The notes beneath the pieces were generated by a model. That model worked only from the letters and a program-made list of their open reading frames with translations. It did no database searches and had not been told where the DNA came from. A DNA stretch of 64,000 nucleotides from Odontesthes bonariensis (taxonomy: Eukaryota > Chordata > Actinopteri > Atheriniformes > Atherinopsidae), in the NCBI RefSeq assembly GCF_027942865.1, contig NC_134526.1, positions 8,660,784-8,724,783 of the forward strand. The letters are read 5' to 3'. Positions 10,958 through 22,817 of the stretch are shown here, in pieces. A program made the translations under genes and the position numbers. The first letter of the stretch is position 1, and every line of letters begins with the position of its first letter.

Positions 10958-13900
10958 ATGCCTCGCAGAAATGAGATCCCAGAAGGTATCCGATCGGCAG
11001 TTGTGGAATTGCACGTGGCCGGAAAGGGCTATAAAGTGATTTCAAAGAGTTTAGATGTACATCATTCTACAGTAAGACAAATTATCTACAAATGGAAGCG
11101 GTTTAATACTGTGGCTACGCTGCCTCGATGTGGGCGTCCCTCTAAATCTCCAAAAAGAGAACCATGGATGCCCGGCGAGGTAAGAAACAGCAGAAAGCTT
11201 CGTGGGTGGCACAGCTTCAGAACATCTCTGTCAGACTGTCAAACTAAACAAAGCTCTGCACACTAAACGCTGCTCAGACGCATGTCAAGGATGCTCACAT
11301 ATTTTGGCACTGGATCATAATCTGTCTTCTGCTGCACAGATTTGTTTTTCAGATATGTTCACTTTCTCCTATTTGTGTCCATTTTCCATAAATAAAGCTT
11401 TCTTAAATAAATAAATAAGTCACTTCTGGGTTATTCCCGTGGAATCGATAAAAATGTCAATTTCTCGTCCTGTGTTGCCTTAAATGTGTTTGTTATTTGC
11501 CCTTTTTCATGACCCTATTATTCACAAAGTAATATCTCAGAATGTCTCTTCTTTGATATTAGTTTCATGTGTTATTTAAGATGGGTTCTTTCTGTCTTAA
11601 TAAATCCAAACCTTTTATTGGAGCACATGGCTCAAAGCCGGTAACAAAACTCAGTAAAAATCTGAAGTACAAGTAGATGAACGACCAGCTATTTTGAAAG
11701 GGTATCGATAGGTGGATTTTGGTACTATAGTTCCATCTGGTCTTATGTCCTGTCATTTGAACAGGCACCCAGTCCAGAGGATTTTTTAAATGTGCTTGTC
11801 CGCTCTGGTGTTGCAAAGAAAGACCTGCGGCTCATCTCATGTTTCCTCTGTCCTCCATCCTCCTGTCTGTGACCTGAAAATCAATCCAAGCTTAGAATTT
11901 TGATGGTTCTGTTGATGTGTCTCTATGTATGACCAGGATAACAGCAAATATGGGCAGCAATATATTGAAACAAATGAAAACATAAATGGAAATTCTATTC
12001 TATGAGATGAAAGTCAATGTTTGGTCTGATCTACTTTGTTCTTCAACACAACCTGAACCCTCAGACAAGCTTCCTTGTCATTTCTTTAAGTAGTCTTTGG
12101 GAATAGTTCTCCAGGCTTCTTGAAGGACAGTCCAAAGCTCTTTTTTTTTGCTCTGTTCTCTGTCACAATGACCCCACACTGCTTTATTAATGTTGAGGTC
12201 CGGGTTCGGATTCATAGGTCCGTGTTAAGTAGCTTTACAAACAAAAAACAAACATTCCTCTGAAAATAGTCAGGTACAGAGACTGAAGTGAGAAAACAAT
12301 CATTTTTATGATGCATCGGTGCCACACATCACATTTAGCCAACATCGGTTTAGCATCACAGCTCAGAAGCAAAGATGTCTCGTTTTATTTATTGCTTTTG
12401 TTAAAGATCTGCCTGTGGTGAAGTTATCACAAGTCATGTCTGAATAATTCTTTTTCATAATTTTCCGTCTCTTAGCCTGATGATGCCTCAGCGGGACCAG
12501 CAGATGACAGAGGAAGATATTTGGACCATGAAATGGTAAAATGTCTTCACGCAAGGATTTCTTAATTGAAGAAAGTTCACTGATTGTTTTCCTTTTGAAA
12601 CACAGAAATACCGCAATGTCATACCTGAAGCTACCAGGAATGTAGGTTGTTCCACATCTGCTCCTGAAGCCTCAGATGAAGATCCGACGGTGTGTGAGCT
12701 AATCAAACATATAAAACAAGTAGTTACAGATACTATACTGACCACAGGGAGATCCTAGAAACTGATCATTTGCTGCCTCTTAGGCTGTTCGCGTGTCTGC
12801 TGGGCCAGCTCGTGTCAAACAGGAAGACCCGGACCACGACACGGTAAAATATGTTCACGCAGAGATGGTTTGACTTCAGTCGGAGAAAATGTCCTCACTC
12901 TGTTTTCATGTTGAAATCCAGAGAGACTACAAGATTGTCTACGACGTCGGTGAGGACGCAGAGTCCCTCTCATCTGACATTGATGAAGAAGATCCCATGG
13001 TGCGTGAGCTTCTTCTACATGAAACAGATTTTCTACAGATACTTAAATGTTTATGTCAAGATTCTTATCAGATTTCTTTTTGTGCGTCTCATAGGCCAGT
13101 TATCTGTCTGGAAGGCCAGCAGACGACACAGGAGGAGATCCAGACCCTGACCTGGTAAAATACAGTCATGTGCATAGTATTTTCCACTAAATAGTAAAAG
13201 ATTATACATAAAGTTGTGTAGTTCTTTGCCATTTAGCCATGAGGTGTCATCATGCCAGGACCAGAGGAGCCTTTAATGCCGTCTTTATTAAAGGCAGATT
13301 AGAAAGCAAGCGCTTTGTGAAAGAATTGATACTTTCTTATCCAGTGGGGGGAGTGGAAGAAGGCTTGGATAAAGCAGCGGCTGCTTTGAGTTTTTTGAGT
13401 CGGTCTCTCCTGAATCACGGTGATCGCTTAGTCTTCAGTCTCTTCGCTTCATCATGTTGTTGGGAGACGTGTTGCTTGTTTTTGGAGAGATGAAGACAGC
13501 AGATGAGAACAGATCGTGTGGGACAGCTTGAGTTCATACAGATGTTGGAAATCCTTCAGACAGGATAGAGACATATTTGCCTTTAATGGAGACGACTCGG
13601 CAAACTTCACCGGCTCTCTGAGTCTGTGGATGTGGCTGTATTATTATGGATTTGTTGACATTTTATCCAAAAAGACTCAAAGAGCTGATGGACTGCCTTC
13701 GTCAAAGACCAATGCTCTCGTAGATGTTGGAAAATTAGTCCAAATATAATTCATTTGATGAATGACTGTTTGATATTTAACAGATTATTCAGGAAGCAAA
13801 TTATCCTCAAAGATAACTGAGAAAATGTGTAAACTTGTTGGTGATTGCTTTTCCTTTCTCACCCTTCCATAGATTCTATCACAAAGCATCATTTTGGTTC

Positions 13901-16539
13901 TTTATAGGACAATGAAATCTGATTTCTTAAGGCGAGGAATGGAAATCATCCCCGTCTTTATATTTGTACTGTTCGAGTGCATGTTATTTATCACCATGGT
14001 AAAGTGCTGCAAAGGCTTCTAAATGTATGTAGATGTTTTCAGATGCTCTCGACATTCCTGGCTTGGTGTGGAAAGGCCTTTGGCCATCAGACTGTGCTCA
14101 CCTGTCTGTCTCTCTGTTTCTTCTGTTCCAGCGCAGAGGAGAGAGCGGCTCGGCCTCATCTGATGACGACACCACAGAAGATCCAACGGTTTGTTTTTCA
14201 TTTGGGATATTCTTTCATTTGTTTATTCGGAGTAAGTTCATTTGGGTGTATCGTCATGGTTACTTTGTAAAACATCTTTCTGCTCTGTAACATGTCCCCT
14301 GGAGCAGCTTTTTGACCCGAGCTTTGACGGGGAGAAGAAGATCTATGCTGGTTCTGCCATCACCGTGGGTGCTCTCCTCCTCTTCCTCCTGACCTTCCTC
14401 CTGAAGCATGGCCTCTCACAAGCAGCAACCAAAGACCTCCTGGACCTCCTAAATTTTGCGGTGCCTGGATGTGTTCCCAGGTCCCTGCGGTGTTTGAAGA
14501 AACACTTGACTGATTATAACGATAAGACAGAGATTCACTTGTATTGTCCCAAGTGTGCCAACTACCTTGGTGTTGAGCCTGGTACTGAGTGCAGAGTGTG
14601 TCAGCAGCGCTTGAGCAAAAAAGTTCTACTTGAGAAGGCTTGTTACTTCCTTGTAATGCCGCTCGAAATTCAGCTAAGAAACATCCTTGCACATGTCCAC
14701 TCAAAGCTAGGGAAGCATTTCACAAAGAGCTCTTCCATTTCTGATGTTAACACTGGAAGCGCGTACAAGCTTGCTCAACAGGACGGCAGTATCACTCTCA
14801 CCTTCAGATGTGACGGCTCCCCGCTGCTCAGCACACCAAAGTTTTCTGTGTGGCCCATCCTGTGCACAATCAACGAGCTGCCGTACGTGGAGCGCTGTAA
14901 AAATGTTCTGTTGAACACGTTGTGGTTCGGCAGAGGAAAGCCACAGGTTCAGAGCTTTTTCACCCCGTTCATCAATGAACTTCATAAACTCGCTGACGAG
15001 GGGTTCATTTGGAAAGATGAGAGCGGCTCAGAACATCGCACCCGCGTAAAGGCTAAAATATGCGTGTGCAATTCAGTAGCACGGCCGCTGGTGCAGAACT
15101 TTCAGCCATTTAATCGAGAATTTGGTTGTGGGTTTTGCTACCACAGAGGTGAGATGGTTCAAAAGGGCCGGGGTTACACCAGAGTTTATCCGATACAGAT
15201 GGACGGGTGTGACCTGCGACATATGGCTGAAATAGAGCATCTGGCTGAGCTGGTTATAGAAAATGGTTATGAACAAGGCCAGATGGGTGTGAAAGGTCCG
15301 AGTCCACTGCTCCTGTTGCCATCATTTGACATTATCAAAGGCTTTATACCAGATTATATGCATTGTTTTTGTCTCGGTGTTGTCCCTGAGTTTGTCAATC
15401 TTTGGTTTAACCCTCTTTATACCAGCAAGCGCTTCCATCTGACACCTCAGCATTTGAAAGACCTGGACAAAGCTCTCTGTGCCATTCAACCACCAAACGA
15501 AATCCAACAGAGCCCGAGGCGGCTCAGTGAGAGGATGTGTTGGGAAGCGTCTGAGTGGAGAGCTTTTGCTCTCCTCTATTCTCCAGTAATACTGAAGAAG
15601 GCTTTACCAAAGCTGTACTACCAACACTGGATGCTTCTGATTTGTGCATTTCACTTCCTCCTTTCCCGGTCCGCCACTCAGGATGAACTCGGTTATGCAG
15701 AGTTATGTCTGGTTCAGTTTGTAGCACAAGTGCCTTCTCTGTATGGGCTTGAGCACTGTTCATTTAACTGCCACTTGCTGACGCATCTTACTGAGAGCGC
15801 CCGTAACTGGGGTCTGTTATGGGCCAGCTCGGCCTTTGTTTTTGAGGGCACCAACAGCAGACTCTTGCAGATGTACTCCGGCACGCAGTCTCTCTCCTCG
15901 CAGGTTTTCACGCAGCTCTTTTCTTTTGAGGAGGTTATCAGAAAAGGAAGTGCTGCACTTCAGAATTCAAACACAGAAATGAAAGACTTCTTTTGTTCTA
16001 TGGTGAGTTTTGATACCGTTTCTAAGTCATCAAATTACTCAGGAGAAAACGTGGTGGCTTTAGGATGTGGATCCCAAAGATCTTTAACCACAAGAGAAAT
16101 AACTGCATTGCAGGGCAATGACACAAAGTACCAGCAAGATCAGGGTGACGTGACTGAATACAAGTGTGTTGTTTATGATGACATGTTAGTCACCGCTGTG
16201 GATTACAGTGTCGCGTGCAAAAGGAACAACTCTGCCATAGAAACAAGCAGTGGCTTTGCTATGGTGGAGTCTGTGGTGGTTCTACCAAAAACCTGCAGCT
16301 GTGAGGAAGCCTCCAACTGCTCCTGCAGACAAGTTGTTGCTTTCTGCCAAAAACTGCTGCCAACAAGCAGCCAGCCAACTATCCACGACCCACAGATCAA
16401 CACCAACATAGCAAATTTCCTCGTAAGAGTAAGGAGCTCAGATGAGCTGTGTGCGGTGGCGTGTGGAGACATCGTCGCTAAATGTTGTGTGATTGAGCAA
16501 GACGGACGGTTATATGTGATGAGGATGCCTGTGTTTTAG
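10958..16539 (+). CDS. Putative chimeric transposase-derived gene: Tc1-type HTH plus EnSpm/CACTA transposase
   Basis: Eight exons, all phase 0 with usable GT-AG sites (10958-11179, 12476-12535, 12606-12689, 12784-12843, 12922-12999, 13095-13154, 14132-14188, 14308-16539), would encode 950 residues. Residues 1-74 are a Tc1-type paired-like HTH (HHSTVRQIIYKWKR, GRPSK). Then come six short acidic exons in three pairs. The last exon resembles EnSpm/CACTA TNP2-type transposase: LLKHGLS and DLLDLLNF helices, a CPKC...CRVC zinc-binding pair, DGSP...WPI...NELPY, DYMHC and FEGTNSRLL. Acidic residues at 14812 (D), 15352 (D) and 15844 (E) align with the family's conserved acids. The 2.2-kb last exon has no stop or frameshift, unlike every other transposon relic here. 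No terminal repeats were recognised. The link from HTH exon to cassettes is inferred; the HTH exon could instead belong to a separate short transcript. The function is unknown; DNA binding is likely. Confidence 0.6.
11391..11396 (+). terminator. Intronic polyadenylation signal after the HTH exon
   Basis: AATAAA about 210 bases past the HTH exon donor could end an unspliced short transcript. That transcript would encode 103 residues from ATG 10958 (stop at 11267-11269). This is the main alternative to splicing into the transposase exons. Confidence 0.3.
12043..12221 (-). mobile_element. Tc1/mariner relic
   Basis: On the minus strand the sequence resembles the C-terminal end of a Tc1-like transposase (an AWRTIPKDYLKK-like stretch), followed upstream by broken frames. 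It lies in the first intron of the transposase-derived gene and is truncated at both ends. Confidence 0.55.
12476..13154 (+). repeat. Tandem 310-bp two-exon cassettes
   Basis: Exon starts at 12476, 12784 and 13095 are 308 and 311 bases apart. Each start has a 20-codon exon with a SAGP/SGRP-like core, ending in gtaaaat donors. The paired second exons (12606, 12922) begin with a basic/aromatic stretch and end DEDPT or DEEDPM, with donors gtgtgtgag and gtgcgtgag. The introns are also similar (ttcacgca near the first donor, tacagatact in the second intron), so the DNA segment was duplicated rather than single exons. A third second-type exon lies at 14132-14188 (ends TEDPT) after a 977-base intron. 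Confidence 0.65.
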
Positions 16540-17113
16540 ACACCAAGTGTCTGTCTCTCTCACTGCGGCGGGCTTCTGTCCACATTCACACAGCAGGATT
16601 GTGTGACACACTGTGTATTCTGTAGGATGATAAACACTTTTGTAAATTTCACCGTCCGGTTCATGTACTTTTTTTACTTAAAATCATCACTCATGTCTTC
16701 GTTATCACACTCTAACTTACTATTGTATGATTGAACTTTTCAAGCGTACGTTTCTGTTTTGTATTGGTTGTAAAGTGGACTGATGAAACTCCCTTTTTTT
16801 GCATTTTTATTTTATTACAAAAAAATTCAGCACAAATGTTGAGCGGTGAGTTGTGGAAATTGAGATTGAGAATCTTTGGATTTAGCTGCTCTCCTCTTTG
16901 GGCAGTGACGGCAGCGCTGTCTGGAAGTGCCCCATAAATGTGCTGTTAACTTTGAGGCATGTTTGTTCTTAATATCTTGCATGGTGCAATATGGAGCCTC
17001 CTATTCAGTCTTGTTTAGAGAGATTTGTGTCCTTTTTAATTTTGTTTTGTTCTCATGAGAAATGTGCCTTTTCTTTTTTTTATTCTGGTTCCTTCACATT
17101 TCATGTCATGATA

Positions 17114-17318
17114 AATAAAAAAAAAGCCTCTTATTCTCACGGTGCCATCCAAACGTTGATAAATATTCCCCGGCACTGCCTGTTCTACGGTTATATCTTG
17201 TACATACTGTGAATAATCCACATAACTGCTCAGAAACAGTTGTAGGTATTGCTGTACCATGTAATACCATACGTATATCTCTGTATATGATAAGATATTT
17301 CATGTTAATAATAATAAA
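17114..17318 (+). terminator. Polyadenylation signals of the transposase-derived gene
   Basis: AATAAA at 17114-17119 and at 17313-17318 follow the stop at 16539 by about 575 and 775 bases. The intervening sequence is AT-rich and non-coding, as expected for a 3' UTR. Confidence 0.45.
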
Positions 17319-17655
17319 ATTTTACAAACGAGAAGTATGTTACAGGCAGCCTCATGATTTGGAGGGAAGTTGGGTTGTCTCAGGAAAAACACATCAGTAG
17401 GGGAGTTTTATTTAAACTAAAGAACCGATTTATTTTCAGTGAAGGACAAGAACTTCCTGTTGACATTTGTTCATTTGTTCTTTTGGTTTAATGTGCATTA
17501 AATCTTATATAGTCCAGTTTATGACTATGTGATGTAGTATAGTATGCTTGTATGCATAACACACTGTGTTCTGATCCTGTTCACGTGTTTTTGTAAACGC
17601 AGCCTCCCCCTCCTCTCCTCCTTCAGCTCCACCAGAGTCTCTGCAGACATTGGGT

Positions 17656-17858
17656 CTGTTGTCCACTGCCGCAGCTCCCAGAGGACCTCCTCATCCTCGC
17701 TGTTGTCCACTGCCACAGCTCCCAGAGGACCTCCTCATCCTCGCTGTTGTCCACTGCCACAGCTCCCAGAGGACCTCCTCATCCTCGTTGTTGTCCACTG
17801 CCACAGCTCCCAGAGGACCTCCTCATCCTCGCTGTTGCACCACTGGCTGCAGCTCCGG
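17656..17858. repeat. 44-bp minisatellite
   Basis: Four full copies start at 17656, 17700, 17744 and 17788. A diverged partial fifth starts at 17832. The core reads gtccactgccacagctccca and continues gaggacctcctcatcctc. Copies differ by one or two bases (for example gccgcagc in copy 1). Because 44 is not a multiple of three, the ORFs running through it change frame every copy and are not convincing genes. Confidence 0.9.
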
Positions 17859-17859
17859 G

Positions 17860-19110
17860 CATTCCTATCAGCATTCCTCTCACCCAATGACCTGTCATGA
17901 CCCTGCAGGGCCCCTCCCCTCCTGGTGTCCGTGCAGCTGCCACTAATCACTCACTAGTGTCACTTCAGGCAAATATAGACGTCTCAAAAAAGTTCTCTGG
18001 AGTTTTCATGTTTAGTGTGTGTAAATGCTTTTGTTCCTCCATTACAGAGGATCAGCATGAACACTGGGGATGAACAAAGATGCTTTTAGGAAATATTTAC
18101 ATGCAGAATGTTTTCATTTTTTAGCCAATTGTTCTGCACATATTCCCCAGTTAGTCAGATATATTTTACATGCTTTATTAAACCTTTTTCTAATTATTTT
18201 TTAAGGTAGACTAATTCAAAATAACTTGACATGTCAAGTTGTTGAAAGTGTTGAAAACAAGACGTGCAGTAAGAAATCATCACCATCATAAAAACTAAAG
18301 TGGATGTAAATGTATTAAAGTATATTTAGACCAAAAAAAAGAGGATAGGTTTGCGTGAATGTTTTTAATGAACTTTTGTGTTGTCTTTGTTTGTCTGTGG
18401 GGGACATCTCACTCCCCAGCAGATCTGAGGTTTCTGCCAAAGCTTTCTGAGCAGAGGCAGCACTGAAGCTGTCGACACAGTCAGCAAGTCCGTTTAGTTA
18501 AGACGTCACGGTCGGACGGCGTGATACTCCGTCATCTGGTGTTTTACTTCAATCAGATACAATGAAATACCGTTACTCCACATCGCTGTGACGCCTCACA
18601 ATATATTTTACAACACTTCAACACAGTCACTAATTGTTTCTTTGCTCAGAAATTTAAATGACCCTTTCATATAAATTCTGATTAAATGTATAATAACAGC
18701 TCTTTAACATTCAATACTTAAACTAGATTCTTTTGATAATGTTGTGTTTTACAGGGTTGTAAATGCTTGATATTCATACGTAATTTAAAAGCTATAAGGA
18801 TTGGATTTATAGTAATGTGTTCTGTGTATTTGATGGAATCAGATGGAATACTCTGATGTGAGCTGAATCATTGTCACGCAGAGAGAAATAGTGCCAACTT
18901 GCAGGAGCTTCAGACTGCTCATCTCCGGTCTCTCCTATGAAACGTCTGGTGAACAAACTGAATGTACATTATGCATATGTGTGTGTTTTTATGTGCAGGG
19001 AATAATTAAAAAAGATAAAGTATCTGAGCAGGAAAAGTGCAAGTGTTAGATAGTTTTAATAAGCACAGTTACGCCTACACTTTTCCTGCCACAGTGAGCC
19101 AAAATATCAG
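17860..19110. other. Intergenic, no gene seen
   Basis: AT-rich non-coding sequence. There is no ORF of note, no RNA gene and no repeat that I can name. Confidence 0.5.
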
Positions 19111-19118
19111 CCCATATC

Positions 19119-19195
19119 AATCAATTAATCAATCAAACTTTGTTTATAACACACTTTTCATACATTAAAAACGTAGCACAAAGTGCTCTACATGT
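19119..19195. repeat. Interspersed fish repeat tail (aatcaatcaa...)
   Basis: The stretch from the atcaatcaattaatcaatcaa run through ttataacacacttttcat to acaaagtgctctacatg resembles a very common teleost retroposon end (tttatttataaagcacttttcat type). Only the tail is present. Confidence 0.5.
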
Positions 19196-19254
19196 TTAAA
19201 AGCATCGGTGTGACGGTACAACTGATCCAGATAGGTATATTCAAATTTTGAAAG

Positions 19255-19545
19255 ACGTTTGCCACCTTCAAGGCGGTGTCTTTCCCAGGAGCTCGGTGGT
19301 TATTTCAGCAGGACAATGCCGGACCTCATTCTGCTGGACTTCCAGCAGCATGGCTTCATACGCACAGAGTGTGTGTGTCTGACTGGCCTGCCTGCAGTCC
19401 ACATCTGCCCGCGGTCCACATCTGTCTCCTGTTTAAAATGTATGGAGCGTCATGAAGAGGAGAATCAGACAACAACCACAGACTGTTGGGCTACTCTTGG
19501 ATCCAGCGTGAATGGACACAGATTCCTCTGAAAAACTGCAACTCG
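19255..19545 (+). pseudogene. Tc1/mariner-type transposase C-terminal relic
   Basis: One frame reads FQQDNAGPHSA and, further on, SDWPACSPHLP. These match the second and third catalytic blocks of Tc1/mariner DDE transposases (QQDNA-PH, DWPA-SPDLNP). The usual D of SPDL is H here, and the frame breaks soon after. It appears to be from the same family as the relic near 41.4 kb. Confidence 0.6.
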
Positions 19546-20575
19546 GTTCCCAAATGATCTAAAGTGAAGGATTACAAGCATGACTCTATAAAACCTTTTT
19601 GTTTTTTTGTTTTATGAGTGTATTGTTGGCATCGAACATTAAATTTGTTTAGATTTTCTAAATGCAATGAAATTGGTCATTGCAGATGCTGAAAATAATT
19701 TATTTGCTCTTAACTTGGACTCGGAATGAACAAATTACAGATTTTATTGCATTTTAGAAAACATTTAACTTGTGAAAGAATATCTAAATCATGTGTGAAC
19801 AAATTTACATACGGTACTTGAGATGCAGGGCTTTGACTTGTGACAAAGTAATTGTATAATGCAATACCAGTACTTCTACTTAAGTAAATTACCTGAAAAC
19901 GTCCCCCAATGTTGCCTTTAAATATTTTTTTAGGATCCGCATTGATGTTCGTAGCTACATATAGGTCCTGAGTATTTCTGCCCTAACTCATCATCATGGT
20001 GCAATCCCCTGAAGAGGAACCAACACTGTAATTCTGTAAATGGAGACTCCTCCTGCTGCTGTTGTGCTGAGCTTTTAGTAACAGATCTCCCTGAGGCGGC
20101 GTTGCCAAATCACAGTCTGCCTCTTTATCCATTTCTCTAGTGCCTTGCTTCTTCTTGTGCTTTTACATCCTCAGACAAAATCACAAAAAGTTATAATTCA
20201 AGGCTGATTTCCCCCACGTGCTTGCAGATCATGTTGAATTTTTTACAAAATAATTAAATTCTTAAAACTAAATCCTCTCTCGGGTTCCTCTCATCAGTCT
20301 GATCAGTGATCTACATTAAGACAGACCTGAGGCTTTTACAAACAAAAGTGCACATGTGCTTTTAACCAGTATCTAGACAGGGAGTTATATATCTTGAAAT
20401 CTTATAATCTGTATGTCTGATTTTGTTCTTTTCTTCCAGATTTGAAAAAGTTGACAAATTGCATGCGCAAAACTAGAAAAATGACCAAAAACTACCATTG
20501 CATTATCATTTTTTCAAATTTTCCCAATGTTATACTGTGATATATGATCGCTGGTACGGAGCTCTATTAATACTA

Positions 20576-20675
20576 TTAGAATAGAATAGAATAGAATAGA
20601 ATAGAATAGAATAGGATAGAATAGAAAAATACTTTATTTACCCCCCAATGGGGGAAATTCAAATTCGTCAAGTAG
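20576..20675. repeat. (ATAGA)n microsatellite with retroposon tail
   Basis: About ten pentanucleotide ATAGA units run from 20576. They are followed by aaaatactttatttaccccc and gggggaaattca, a common teleost LINE/SINE 3' end seen with this microsatellite. Confidence 0.7.
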
Positions 20676-20679
20676 CTCA

Positions 20680-22580
20680 ACATTTTTTTTAAATATTTAC
20701 AATGATTGAATTAACAACAATAAAACAACAATAATAATACTACTACTAACTTAATAATAATAAATGACTAAATGGCAAAATAAACAAATAAATAAAAATC
20801 AATCAATCAATTGTAAACAATATCGGGGGAAAAAATGACCTCTTTGTACTTTTGGTCTTTTCTCATATCTCATCAGATTTAATCTGGCTTCACTTAGAGC
20901 TTTCTGCAGAGGCCATTACATCGTCTCCTCCACCACCTCCTTCCACAGTATTACCTGGATGTGAAAAAGGTAAGAAATTGTACTTTAAATTAAACATTTG
21001 ATTATCTAGAAAGATCCCTTGTACCCACCGAAAAATGACTCACTTTAAAATAAACTCTCCAAACGTTTAGGGTTTTGATTTCTTTTTTTAAAGATGTTTA
21101 ATATTGATACCCACATTTTAAGAGCTGCTTGTGTGACAAAAGTGATATTGGTTACCTTAAAACCTTGTAGGGAGCAGAGTGCTGCAGGTACCTAATTTAA
21201 ACGCTAGAGGGTGCAATTGATCAATGATGTTGGTCAGTTTGTAATATCACAGAAACAGAATACACTGCGAATAAAATCTTATACGCGACAGTTGTGATGA
21301 AGGGCTTTAGATTGGCAACTTAATACAGTAAAAAGCTGCAGAAATCAGCTGGAGGTGTGTATGAGGATGGGAGGTGAAAGACGGTTGTAGAGTTTTGTTT
21401 CTTTAAGACGCAGCATCTTCAAGAGGAAGAGAAAAAAACCGATTGGAAGTCGTAAAGTTACACAGAAACCTGATAAACGCAGGCGGAAACAGCAGCGTTA
21501 ACCTACAAAAGAAAATGTCTCCTCATCTGTTTTCCATGAGAAATTACATTTATTATGTGCATATATAAACAAAGGCTTTATCTAGAAACAGTTTAAAAAC
21601 AGTGAGGCACTTTCGACTCGCATGTTTTTCTTTTAGTTGTTCTTTTTATAGACCTCGTTCATCCACATTAGGGACATTTGGATCCTCATCAACAGTCACA
21701 AATGAACAGTATAGAATATCAATAATAAAATCAAATATACAACTATAATACGCCATCGAAAATACAGAAATAAACATTGAATAAGAGACTTAAAATACTC
21801 TCAAGATAAGTAACAAAAAGACAATAACTTTAGACATAGATTTGAAAGGTTTGAAAGACTTGTCATGGGATTTTTGCAGCTACATTTATTCTTAATTCTT
21901 GTTTTCTTTGTTTTCTTGTTTCTTTTGGTTTTGTTGACTTTTACAGATAGATGCTATAAAATAATGGAGCCAGGAGTACCAAGGTTGAAAGAAACACAAA
22001 ACAACCACAAGCCGTGCTGAGATGATTCATCTTTTATTTCTCCAACTGTACCTTGCAGATGTTTTGGATCATTTCACATCTCTTTGTGGTCCTATTCTTT
22101 TTCCATTGTGTACATTTGAGCTCACTTTTCATCTTGTATTTCCATTGTTTGTCAAATATAGGCCATTTTGTGTTTTTTTGGTCATTCTTCAGTCCTTGGT
22201 GGCCTTTTTTTTCTGTCTCACTGTGGTTGTTTACATCTGAGGCCCTTTGGGGTAATATTTCATCATGTCTGAGTCACTTTGGCTACAAGGAGAGGCAACA
22301 TGAACAAAAAAAAAGCACATTCTTTGCGTTATTATGGTGATTTGACATTTGCTCTTTTTACTCTTCCTTTTGTTTCTTTTGTGTCTCATTCTTCTTGCAC
22401 TCTCATTCTAGAATATATATTACCTGTATTTGTTTAAAAACAAGGGGTTGCTTGACTCCTTGAGCCCTGGGCCTATCAATCCGTCCAAACCGGGAGGATA
22501 ATCTCAGGGGGGGGTTTGAGGTGAAACACAGTCACAGATTAAATGTGGTCCGCTGAGAAAGGTACGGACAACAGCTGGTT
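20680..22580. other. Intergenic, no gene seen
   Basis: AT-rich DNA upstream of ppfia3. Scattered short ORFs lack coding character (long runs of F, L and S from T-rich sequence at 22022-22340). No RNA gene was recognised. Confidence 0.5.
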
Positions 22581-22599
22581 CCTGTAGCTGTTTATTCTG

Positions 22600-22817
22600 A
22601 AGTCATGGCCGGATGTGGTCCGCGCTCCTTACGCACACCTTGACGCAGCAGCTGATCCGTGCCGTCGCTCCCACAGCAGAGGGAGGGAGGGGACGGGGAA
22701 GGCTGGTAACCGGGCTGTAACGGGGATAACCTGCAGCCTCCGTCTCTCAGACGCCCTGATGGAGTGAACCGGGTAACGATGCGCGTTTATTTCCTCCCTC
22801 TGTCGATCATGGAAAGG
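22600..22817 (+). promoter_or_regulatory. ppfia3: Probable ppfia3 promoter and non-coding first exon
   Basis: GC-richer, CpG-containing sequence ends in a strong donor (GGAAAGG|GTAAGACA at 22818). The next matching acceptor (ctccctccag, ending 23789) opens the exon that holds the ppfia3 start codon at 24126. The 5' end of the exon is not determined; the range is approximate. Confidence 0.45.

Noticed and set aside
17525-17950. ORFs on both strands through 17.5-17.95 kb
   Set aside because: They arise from the 44-base minisatellite, whose unit is not a multiple of three. No splice signals or homologous protein were recognised.
22022-22340. Two overlapping 70-95 codon hydrophobic ORFs
   Set aside because: T-rich intergenic DNA gives F/L/S/C-rich products that mimic membrane proteins. 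There is no conserved start context and no splice structure.
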